A DNA stretch of 64,000 nt from Scortum barcoo (taxonomy: Eukaryota > Chordata > Actinopteri > Centrarchiformes > Terapontidae), in the NCBI GenBank assembly GCA_023238725.1, contig CM041545.1:18567501-18631500 (forward strand), read 5' to 3'. Position numbers and translations under genes: made by a program. Positions 1-9,412 of this stretch are shown piece after piece. The number at the start of each line of letters is the position of its first letter. Position 1 is the stretch's first letter. The notes below the pieces were generated by a model that had not been told where the DNA came from, searched no databases, and saw only the letters and a program-made list of their open reading frames with translations.

Positions 1-786
1 CTTACAATAAGGAATAAATTGAGATTAATGTCTCGAGTTATGAGTAATCATCATTTTGTGACAGGTGTAGTGCCACATCTAACACATCTAACATTGAGAA
101 TTGTGATGCTTAAATAAAAGAAAGAAATTATAGGTAGCAATCAGACACAGATCGAATCAGCACTGATGACATATTCATTTTAATGCAGCTCTATTTTTTT
201 TAGTAATGCCTGTGTTTGATAAGTCTGCGAGTCTACATGTCCAAGGGGGGGATAGAAGTTTATAGGCTGGGATGAAGTGAAAGAAAAAAAATAACGCGCA
301 AGAGGAATACCACCAGAGGGACTCACCATCTTTACAAGAACAAAACACAAATGGGAAGTCGAAAAAAGAGCGGACCAGGAAGACATTGAGGAGAGGTGAT
401 AAAGAAATGAGAGGGGGAAGAAGAAAAGTTAAAATATTTGGCTTGATGTCAACAAAAATTACCAACACAGTGAACTGAAGAATCGATTCACATTTTTTCA
501 AGCCTCTCTTAACAACATTAACATGTGTGTATTATGAAGCCGTACACCAGTGAGTATGAAGTGGAGGAAGAATTACTGCAACCAAAAACTCCTTTTATGC
601 ACAAATGTGAGTGTAGCTTTCAATTGTTTCATGCAGAGCTGCAAAAATGTGAACCTTTAATATTTTGTGACTGCATCAGTTTAGCAATATTTTTACAATC
701 TAAATCATACAACAGGAAAGTCTGACAACTTTAATGTTATATACAACACACATCCTGATTTATTTTCTCCAAACTGTCCATCTTAC
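1..786. other. kcnip3 intron downstream of the alternative first exon
   Basis: The donor of the alternative exon opens into this stretch on the minus strand. I looked for the common KChIP exon (acidic start, then ELSTVRH-like sequence) and did not find it. The reading frames at 175-501 carry no recognised domain. Confidence 0.6.
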
Positions 787-889
787 CTTCCAGCGACAAG
801 GGCTCCCAAATCCCAAACTGTTTGAGCACAACAATAAAAAGTCCAATAACAACAGCAATGGCAATGACTTCCATGCCATCCAGTCCCAT
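787..889 (-). CDS. kcnip3: kcnip3 alternative first coding exon with transmembrane N-terminus
   Basis: The start codon is at 889-887. It has A at -3 and G at +4, and an in-frame TAA lies 12 nt upstream. There are 34 codons plus one base before a strong GTAAG donor. The peptide begins MGLDGMEVIAIAVVIG, continues with a hydrophobic core of about 16 residues (roughly 8-22), and ends KQFGIWEPLSLE. This pattern closely follows the alternative N-termini of KChIP4a, KChIP3x and KChIP2x. Those insert in membranes, retain Kv4 channels in the ER or slow their surface delivery, and in KChIP4a remove fast inactivation. The donor phase equals that of the 4995-5169 exon, supporting mutually exclusive first exons. 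A possible acceptor (ttttgcacag) about 30 nt upstream means the exon could also be internal with a preceding 5'UTR exon. Confidence 0.82.
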
Positions 890-3800
890 TGTTGCATTGC
901 ATTAGATACCTCCTGTGCAAAAGCCGCTTTAAAAAATGAATGCTTTTGCAAAACTGATGCCGAATCTGAAAGAGCAGCCTGCATCCACAAACATCATCTG
1001 CTGCCAATCATCCCCTTCCTCCGGCTTTTTTTTTCAGGGTTTTTGTACAGGCATCAGCTTTTATGTTCACTTAAATGAAACCCCAGACTTAAACCACAGA
1101 CCAGATAGAGGGGAAAAAGAGCAAAGAGATCTACTGCAGAGTAACCTCCTTTAAATGAACAGGTTCAAAGTCCATCATGTGCATCTTGCAAGGAAATAAT
1201 CAGACAGTTTTAATCCTCCAAAATGATCCAAAGCTATCTCCATTTAAAAAAAAACGATCGCGATCTCGCGATCAACTCTCCGCTCACTTCACCTCCTCTG
1301 TCCTGAGATGGTGTTTGTGTGTTTGAAGTTGGTGAGGAAGATGGGGCAGATGGGGTGGAAGGAGGGGTTGTTACTGAAGGAATTTCTTTACTAATAGTCC
1401 CTGACTGACAGTCCACGCTGTCTTTATTTGCGCAGTCATTTCAAGGATGTAAAGCCGTAAAAACCAAGCATTGATCCACATTCGCTGATGGCCTGGATTA
1501 TGAACAGCACTTAGGACGAAGGAGCCTGCCCTGCCCTGTGTGGCGCTGCTTGTGTCTACTCGGTCGTTCAGCGATGCGTGCGGTCAATAACTCTGGAGGA
1601 TTCACTCAGAGCTGAAAAATACTGCCACCGTTGTGCCCGTAAAAACCTGCGCCTTGTTTATCAAGTTGTAGTTAAGAATACTAAAGTTGAAGGGGATTAA
1701 CCGTGCTGCAGAGGCGACCTGCGCACCTCAGAGGTCAGTTTGTAGTTTGTAAGATGCTCCACTTTACACTCATGCACTGAGAGTAATGATGGTCTAAAAG
1801 GACTTTTTTCACAAGTCCTCTCTTTGTTAAGACACCAGCGAGCCTTTGTCTGAGTGTGCTGTGCCGGAGGACAACAAGAGTAAAGACGAATGTGAGGATA
1901 GTTCACAACTGATGACTCTGCACAACATAATGGACTCGGTAAAAGTCGGAAAGGTGGGTGGAGAGGAAATCAATGGGAGGTAAAATACTGGTCTTCGAAC
2001 AGGGAGAGAAAGGGGGCCAGAGATGCATTTGGATAGCAGCGGAGGGTTTATGTAAATGGACTCATCCTTAATGTCTGCGTTAAACAGCTACTGAAATAGC
2101 AAGTCAACCAGGACATTGGCACTGCAAAAATACTAAAAAAAAGTCTTTATTTTGGTGAGAGTGGTGTTACGGTTGATGAGTACTGACTATTTGTTCCATA
2201 AGATTTGATGTTAAAGTGCAATATGTGTTTGTGTTCTTTGAGGAAAGGTGTCTGTTATATATTATAATAGTTTCTTATTGCTTATTCTTAAAAAATACTT
2301 GGGGAACGTGGAGCTCTGGTGAAGGCCTGTTTACCAAAAAGTCAGCATCCTAGAAAAAAAGGTCAACTGAGGCCATAGCCTTAAGATTTTTTGTGTTTTT
2401 GAGTTATCCAGATCACTCAGAAGAAGTGCAGTTGTCTTGCATTGGAAAATAACCCTCCAAAATAAGATGTTTAACTTCATATGAATCCGTCAGTCAGTGT
2501 ATACTAAGATCAGGGGTGAGGGGTCGTCTAATAAAAAAGGTGCATGAATTTCTGCAGTATTTTCTTTGTGCGGGTTAATGCTGCCTCACCACACAGATAT
2601 ACATTCAGCCATTGCACCAACATGCAAGATGCATGAGCTCATGTGGGAACTCGCCTGCCATGAAAAATAATGCAGCATTATGCTGTTTAATGCGCTCTAA
2701 GTGCTGATCTATCCCCATTCTTCTATTAAATACAGATGAGAGTGAGGTGGCTTAAGCACGCAGAGATGCAGACAGTGCAGCAATCAGCCTCACCATCAGG
2801 TCTTAATGACTGCAGAGAGAGAGCAACATTACAGCGCAGAGACCGGGGCCATCAATCAAAAACTATCGCACGACTTCTCATCACACAATTAAGCACTTTT
2901 TTTTGCTGTTGACAAGAAATGACCTTTCTGGAGAGGCCTCACACACACCTTGAACACACCTCAATGGGCACTGCTGATACTAATTACATGAGAAACTACA
3001 AATTAAAGCCACTCAAAATGCCACTTTTATTGCAGTCTTTCCATCATCACTCCCTATAACATTTTATGACAGCTGGCTTCCTCTCTAATATAGTTATCAA
3101 GGAGAGGAATGTATAGTACACCCAGCAGCAGCCACATTGAGTATTTATTTACTTATTTTTTACTTTTTACCTTCAGCAGCCAACTCATGTATCACTGCAT
3201 CAGGAGACACAGAGGAAAATACCCAAAAATTTCCTTTATCAGGTAACGACTCAAAAGTAGCAACAAAACTTTATGCAAATATACAATAGGCTGTAAATAT
3301 TTGTGCAAGACAATTTCACAGTTCTTAAGTTAAAAAAAGGATATTCAGCCCTTTAAGACCATTAGTCACTTCTGGAGGAGTGTGCACTGCTGGGTTAGGG
3401 TTAAGTGTGGAATAACAGGTTGCCCTCTACTGACAACAACCTGCTATTTCAGATACAGTGTGAGGTGGAAGAACTCATCTTATTATTATATGTAATAAAA
3501 CCAAAGGTGCAATAACCTCTGCTGATGAAAAATATATATTATTTGCAATTATTCTGACTTTCATAACTGCAGGAACACTGATGCATAAATCACTGAACCC
3601 AAAGTATTTTTATTAAACACCACCTTTTTCAGCGTGTTTTGATGATACACCTGTATGGAAGTGAGTGCAGACCATTATCCATTGCACAGATAGTGGCACA
3701 GACATTCAGGTGCCATAATGTCTACAAACCAGTAGATGGCAATCAAGTTGTTGTAAAGTGGAAGAGATGTGTTTAAACCTCAACAAATATGCATGTGTTA

Positions 3801-5941
3801 ATATAGTCCTGTTGGATAAAATGATAGTAAATGAGAATAATGATGAATATGAGTTTGTAGACTACATTTTAAGTTATTTAGCAGACCTGTAGGGTCTTGT
3901 AGATTTACTTAAAGGCTTCATAAATAAAATATTAAGGCTATTTAAGGCTATATGAGATACTTGTTAAACTGTATAATGTACAAAATGCCTCAAAGTGATG
4001 GTGTGTCAGCAGTGAGAGCATTTGTTATGTTCCTGCTTTCATCAGTGTCCTGTCCAAGACTCACAGCCATCTGTTTGTTGGCAGGCTGAGAAGTCAGCGG
4101 TAAAGGGACGACAACAGCAGGTCGTTTCTGGAGACCGCAGAAACGACTTGCTGGGTTCTGCCTAATCACCATCCTGGGTGACAAACATGGCGATGAGCAA
4201 AGTGTCAGAAGGGAAAATAATCTGAGTGCTCAAAAGAGATAATTTCCACAGCGGTTGAAATGGGGGAGTTGTGTGACAGCGCTGGGGCAGATTTGCAGAA
4301 GTGAACACACACAGTCAGCCTGCGCAGAAGGACAATGTCAATAATTTAGATAAGCTAAGGAAAAGGGGTCATACGGGGCAGTCAGGGGAAGACACTGTGC
4401 TCTTCATCATGAAAATGTGCCACTTCTCCTTTTGTGATATATCAACATTGTGAAAAGAAACCAAAGCTATGTATTATTTCAGTTTCTTTTTGATTCATAT
4501 CATCATAAATTATGTTATGTTATGTATTGTTTCATGTCATTTCTCTGAGGTAAGTTGGTCAGAAGAGAAACAACAACAGCTGTTTGTGTGAAAAAAAGAG
4601 AGAGAAAAGAGAGCATCAGCTGTGGATCAAACTTCTATGAAGCGGCATCAGGGATGAGAGCGAAAGCAGCAGCGGTCCACTCACTGAAGGATTAGGTCCT
4701 GAAATGAAGTGGCGTTTGGGGAAGAGAGAGGCCTGCGCTGTAAACACTTGAAGAGATGGAAAGATGGGCGAGATCATACAGCGGGTACATGCTGCTGTAG
4801 ATAGGCGGGTGCTTTAAAATTCATGTGTTCTGTATATTGCAGGAGATTGAAAGCCTGCACTCCTACTGGACCCCCCCCCTCCTGCATCTCTCTGCCTCCC
4901 CTGCCGTCACACACAATCATGCAGATATTAATTGTGTTGTACTGGTGTTTGGGATGTTGTTAGCCTGGCGCTCTGCCTCTTTATGCGCCTGTACCTGGCC
5001 CTTGTTGGGTGGTGCTGGCGATAATCCACTTGACGAGACAACACTTCATCAGAGATTTACGCGAGAGCCGTGGTCTCTGCCACTTGGAGCCCTCCGTCTG
5101 CCCGCCCGGGTTTGGATCTTTCCCGTTGGCATCGGGCAGCAGGCCGCCGTCCACCGCCTTCTCGTCCGCCTGAGGAGAGAAAAGATAAGAGCTTTGCAGA
5201 CAGAGGGCAGCTTCCTGCACGTTTAAAAGTCCCAAGATGGTTCAACAGACTTAACAAAAGACTAAAGGTTCCTCCCCTCATTTGTTCTTTTTTTTGAGTC
5301 CGAGAACTGTGCTGCTGGAAGTCCGCCACCTCCTTGACATTTGGTGCAGATATTCATGATACCCAGAGGATTAATTCCTATGATTTTGGAGATTCACTGT
5401 CTTTTCCTCGAGCACAACCACGAGCTTTATGGTTTTCACAGAACTGTCTCGCCAGCTGTTAAGGGAGGACTGTCAAGATGAAATGTAATAACTTTGCACC
5501 TCCTTTTATTTTCTTTCTAGGACCATCATCGGATGGTTCAAATTTGTCCAACGCTTCGGTTTATCCCATCACCCTCAGCTGTGCTCTGTGTTTGGTGCTG
5601 ATTAGCACATTTTCACACGCTACCACGCTAATATAAGACGGCGAACATAACAAACTTTATTCCTGCCCAGCATAATAACATTACCATTACCAATGTGAGC
5701 ATGTGATGTTAGCATTTAGCTCGAAGCAGCACTGTGCCCAAACACGGCCTCATGGATCTGCTAGCATGACTTCAGACTCTTCGTCCTGTTGAGCCTTGAA
5801 CATCATAAACAGACAGAAATACAGAGAAAACCATTTTTAAATAAAGGTCGGGATGCCCTGGCGACTTCAGGGTTTATGATGCTGATTGTGTAGTTGCAAC
5901 GTCCCCAATTTGAGTTCAGCTGGGGCCTTCATTTCACATCA

Positions 5942-5975
<34 letters not shown>

Positions 5976-7393
5976 CCCTCATGTCCTGTCAGCTCTCAAT
6001 TACACTCTATCTAATAAAGGCAGGAAATGCCCCTAACTGCAACTTTATAGTCCTGCCTTATAGACCGATGGGTCTCTCGAGCCTGCAAACCGCCCACTGT
6101 CTTGCAGAGAGCAGGAGGTCCTTCACTATAAGACTCTGAAACAAACTGCTCTAATAAGACAGTGTCTCATATAGAACCATTTTTTTCCTTTGGCATAAAC
6201 TTTCTTTTAGGAAGGTGAAGTTATATATTGACACAGGTTTCAGAGATCATGTGTTGGTATGAAATAACAGAAGCTTTCTCAGCCTCGGTCCGCTTTCGTG
6301 GCTTTCTGTGGCGAATCGAAACAAGGCTCTTGTGACAGCGGGACCAGCAGCAGGAGCTCCATTCAGAGATCCAGCTCACTGCTGAGTATGGATGAACCGA
6401 TCGATACCTCAGTAATCAATGCTTCAATACTCAAAAGCTGCTCATTTAATATTAAAGTGGTGATTACATAGAAGTATTTATCTCTCTGTGAAAGGCTCTC
6501 ATGGATATTTCCTTTGCAGCTGCATACTGTGCGCACTTTATGTGTTATACAGAGTAAGAAATATTAAAGAAGTTTTAAATGGGCTTAGTTTCCAGAAAAA
6601 GGGAGAAAGAATTCGAAAGAAATCAAATTTTCCTGTAATGTTAGCACTTACGAGAATAGGGACATGCAAGCTCTTGTTTCCAGTTATTTCAATCATCACA
6701 CATAACGTCTCCTTATCTCACACTGGAAACACATCCAGTGTTTCTATATTCATTCAGATGACTATTTTTGAGATCTAAATAACAGATCTACTGTAAAATA
6801 ATCCACAAAGTGAGGATGATAACTGTGTTGCTTTGAGGTTTGGTGTTTGAATATTTCGTTTTCTCGGGCAGCATCTTTCTTCAACTGTGTTTTTCCAGTC
6901 TCATACAGATTGTGTTGACTCATAGCCACCGGCAGTGTTATTGCACAATGAACCGCTCTGTCTGGCACTTTAGATTTGTCCTATCTGAGGTTTTTCCTTT
7001 GTTTTGTTGTTTGGATCTTTACAGCTGGCTTTGCCTCCTCTTACTTTGTCTCTGCAAGCTCTTTCCCATGCTTGTGATTATGGACCGGTATAAATAAAAC
7101 AGCTTTTCTCTGAGAGGTTCTGGAGAATGCAATGTAAAGGTTTTGTAGAGAAAATAGACAGGGCCACTATCTGGGAGCTCCACTGTCCCCCCTGGTCCCC
7201 CGTTTGAATATGAAGGGCTGCCAAAGCATTGCAGAGCATCGAGAACGTCGCTCAATAATTCACACTCCTTAAAACTGCATCAATAAAAGATCAGAGCAGG
7301 CTGCCTTGGCGAGGTGAAAGATGACTGCGAGTAAAACACAAAGACTGATACTTAATGGATAGTCCAAAAACCACAAAAACAAACAGACACATA

Positions 7394-7436
<43 letters not shown>

Positions 7437-7792
7437 CAATCACACTGCATGCATCTGGCCAGATACAAACCACAAACTAAATATGCATGAACACATATAC
7501 AAGTATATCATGTGCAGGCATCTGTAGTGTTTTAAGGTTAACTCTATGATATGCCAAGCAAGAATTATAAAATATAAGTAATTCCAAATCATCCGTGACT
7601 CCATGTTGAGAAATCTGAAGTCTGAAGGATCTGAGGAGAAGGTGATTTGGGGTCTGAACATCCAGAGCGCTGCATTATTAAAAAGGACTGAAACCACGTG
7701 TGCCGAGAAGTGAGATGCTCCCTGTGATCATCTAAGTCATCATGAACACTGTGGGCGACCGTCAGCTCATCATCACGTGTGTTACCTTTGTG

Positions 7793-7825
<33 letters not shown>

Positions 7826-9258
7826 CACATATCATTCAACCTGATAGCTGCCGATGTTTGTTTCTTTCTTCCAGCCAAGTTGGAAAAGAACCAGCAGACA
7901 GTGGATATTTCCATAAAATGACAAAACTTCTGATGTTTGGATCTTTTCAAACTTGTATCCTGGCTTCTAATCCTCCTGCCTGCACAGTCCAACACGACTC
8001 TTTACCACCTGTGAGGCTCTCAAACTCCTTTTATTTCAGTTTTCCATATGGCTGAGATGTTTTGGCCTGAAGCTACTGGTCAAACTCATGAAAAACAAAC
8101 ATATTAGTATCTGCCTCAAGGTTTTTCCTGACATACAGTGCATGTGCCTCATATTAATCTCTGTACAGTTTGAAATCAAGAGTTTGTTCAAGTGCTGCAT
8201 GTAGCCACCGTATCACTATTCAGTAGAGCAGAAGTACCTCAAAATTGGACCTAACTATATAAATTGCATGCTGTGTTACACTATATTTCAGAGACAAGTA
8301 TTCTACTTTTTACTCAATTACATTATTTGACAGCTTTAGTGATCACTTAGTTTGGAGGAGGTCCAGATTTTAGAAAAGTAAAAGTAGCCCCAAACTAAGA
8401 AACTACAACATACAAACAAGAAAACATGTTAGTGTAATAATAATAACATCCCAGTAATATAATGCATATGGTGTAATGCTTTGAAAAGTACAATTCTGCA
8501 TTACTGGTAGTACTTTTGATACCTTAAGTATATTTTGCTAATAATACTTCTGTACATTACTTAAGAGAAAATGTTAATACAGTACTTTTACTAGTGGCAG
8601 CAGTGGAAGAAATATTCAGAGAAAATATTCCACCACACAAGTAAAAATTCTGCATTCAAAACTTTATGTATGTAAAACTATGCAAGCATTATCAAAAAAT
8701 GCAGTGGTAATTTAATGGGCATTTAAATTGTTTATTTAGATCACTGCATCCTTCATTTTATTAGAAAAAATAAAATTCAAAATGACCAAATTAGGAAATG
8801 CATGGTTTTCACTGGATAGGAAAGGTATACTCGTAATATGAAAATTAACTAAAGCTGTAATGGAGTAAAAAAAATCATTTCTGAGATGTAGTTGAGTACA
8901 TGTATAAAGTAGCATACAGTGGAAACACACTAGTACAAGTACTTTAAATTTGTTCTTAAGTACAGTACTTTAATAAATGTAATCAGTTATATTCCTCCAC
9001 TGCTTAAAGTATTTAATCCAACAATGGAAATCACAATACACGCCTCACTAAATGTTTTTTCTCTCTAATGCTCAGTGAAGTTTGGAGACTTTTTACTGTT
9101 GATGAGTTAAAGAGCACCACAGGTTCACTACAGAGTACCACAGGTTCACTGCAATCACATGCATGAATATTACCATTATTAATGTGTCTGCATCTTAGTT
9201 TATTCCAGCAGTAAAGTCAATAAAAGCACATAGTAATGAATGTTTTCTGTACCTGCAT
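787..9258 (-). CDS. kcnip3: kcnip3 (KChIP3/DREAM/calsenilin), 5' part only, alternative N-termini
   Basis: This is the 5' end of a Kv-channel-interacting protein gene. KChIP3 is a Ca2+-binding EF-hand protein. It serves as a cytoplasmic auxiliary subunit of Kv4 channels and is also described as a Ca2+-regulated DRE-binding repressor and a presenilin partner. Two alternative coding exons are visible: 5169-4995, with the typical KChIP3 signature KWQRPRLSRKSLMKCCLVKW, and 889-787, a hydrophobic N-terminus of the KChIP3x/KChIP4a type. Both end in phase 1 (G|GT), as expected if they splice to one common exon beginning with Asp. The common EF-hand exons are not in positions 1-786 and must lie beyond the left edge. 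A six-base first coding exon at 9258-9253 is proposed separately. Identification rests on remembered human KCNIP2/3/4 N-termini and cannot distinguish kcnip3a from kcnip3b. Confidence 0.85.
890..4994. other. kcnip3 intron / alternative promoter region, no coding exon seen
   Basis: I see no further exon here. The 1234-1416 reading frame on the minus strand is low-complexity Ser/Pro/Thr with no splice context. The stretch 2570-2900 is of mixed composition with few simple repeats, unlike its surroundings, and could be conserved noncoding sequence. Alignment would be needed to tell. Confidence 0.5.
1256..1273. promoter_or_regulatory. CpG-rich palindrome upstream of the alternative kcnip3 exon
   Basis: GATCGCGA and TCGCGATC are perfect 8-bp inverted arms separated by TC, within otherwise AT-rich, CpG-poor sequence. 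It lies about 370 bp upstream, on the minus strand, of the alternative first coding exon at 889. TCGCGA-centred palindromes occur in CpG-type vertebrate promoters, so a promoter role is plausible but inferred. Confidence 0.3.
4995..5169 (-). CDS. kcnip3: kcnip3 exon encoding palmitoylatable N-terminus
   Basis: The exon is 175 nt long. A good acceptor (ctctcctcag) precedes 5169 and a GTACAG donor follows 4995. It encodes 58 codons plus one base: an acidic, poorly conserved stretch starting ADEKAVDGGLL, then the conserved block KWQRPRLSRKSLMKCCLVKW, then IIASTTQQGP. Human KCNIP3 has the same order (ASDGSLL, KWQRPRLSR, CCLVKW). The adjacent CC pair corresponds to cysteines known to be palmitoylated in KChIP2/3, which take Kv4 channels to the plasma membrane. 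The exon starts in phase 0, so a short upstream exon carrying the start codon is needed. A run-through start exists at 5235, but it would read through the acceptor tract and I do not favour it. Confidence 0.85.
5945..5972. repeat. (CT)n microsatellite
   Basis: This is a run of about 14 CT units. Confidence 0.95.
7395..7434. repeat. (CA)n microsatellite
   Basis: This is an uninterrupted run of about 20 CA units, a likely length polymorphism. Confidence 0.95.
7796..7823. repeat. (CA)n microsatellite
   Basis: This run has about 14 CA units and lies 360 bp from the previous CA run. Confidence 0.95.
8281..9005. repeat. degenerate fish interspersed repeat (family A), probably two tandem or nested copies
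   Basis: Characteristic pieces are 'ctactttttactc', 'gacagcttta', 'acttaagtacagtactt' and ends reading 'cagtggaagaaatattcag' and 'tattcctccactg'. A second start near 8605 inside the block suggests two copies. The same pieces recur at 25.8, 34.4, 35.1 and 36.3 kb. The look is that of a non-autonomous DNA transposon; I do not assign a named family. Confidence 0.6.
9253..9258 (-). CDS. kcnip3: candidate first coding exon of kcnip3 (Met-Gln only)
   Basis: ATGCAG at 9258-9253 is followed directly by a GTACAG donor, with G at -3. Splicing to the phase-0 acceptor at 5169 would give MQ-ADEKAVDGGLL, resembling the human KCNIP3 start MQPAKEVTKASDGSLL. The presumed 5'UTR on the minus strand contains the long CT tract formed by the GA repeat at 9361-9409. 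This is inference from one short match. No promoter motif fixes it, and other tiny exons in the 5.2-14 kb interval are possible. Confidence 0.35.
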
Positions 9259-9360
9259 TGCGTCTGGATCTGTGTGGCTGTTTTGCAGAAAAAGAGCCGC
9301 TGCAACCTTCCTCCGCTCGCACCAGTCAAGGGACCCTTAAGTGATCTGCAGCAGCATGCA

Positions 9361-9367
9361 GAGAGAT

Positions 9368-9409
<42 letters not shown>
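9361..9409. repeat. (GA)n microsatellite
   Basis: This is a GA run with a few interruptions. On the minus strand it is a CT tract just upstream of the proposed kcnip3 start at 9258. Confidence 0.95.

Positions 9410-9412
<3 letters not shown>

Larger units (their letters stand above)
5170..9252. other. kcnip3 intron 1 (if the first exon is right): microsatellites and a degenerate repeat
   Basis: This stretch contains a CT run at 5945-5972, CA runs at 7395-7434 and 7796-7823, and a degenerate fish repeat at 8281-9005. No exon could be supported. The short frames here (for example 7291-7473 and 7762-7995) are mostly translated dinucleotide repeats. Confidence 0.5.

Noticed and set aside
175..501. 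108-aa minus-strand frame
   Set aside because: It has no conserved motif, overlaps a second open frame, and is not the expected KChIP common exon.
1234..1416. 60-aa Ser/Pro/Thr-rich minus-strand frame as a kcnip3 exon
   Set aside because: It is low complexity, has no splice context in phase, and resembles no KChIP N-terminus.
4825..5226. 133-aa plus-strand reading frame
   Set aside because: It lies over the antisense of the kcnip3 exon at 5169-4995; it is a GC-rich shadow with no domain.
7291..7995. Small frames rich in Cys-Val
   Set aside because: They are translated CA/GT microsatellites.
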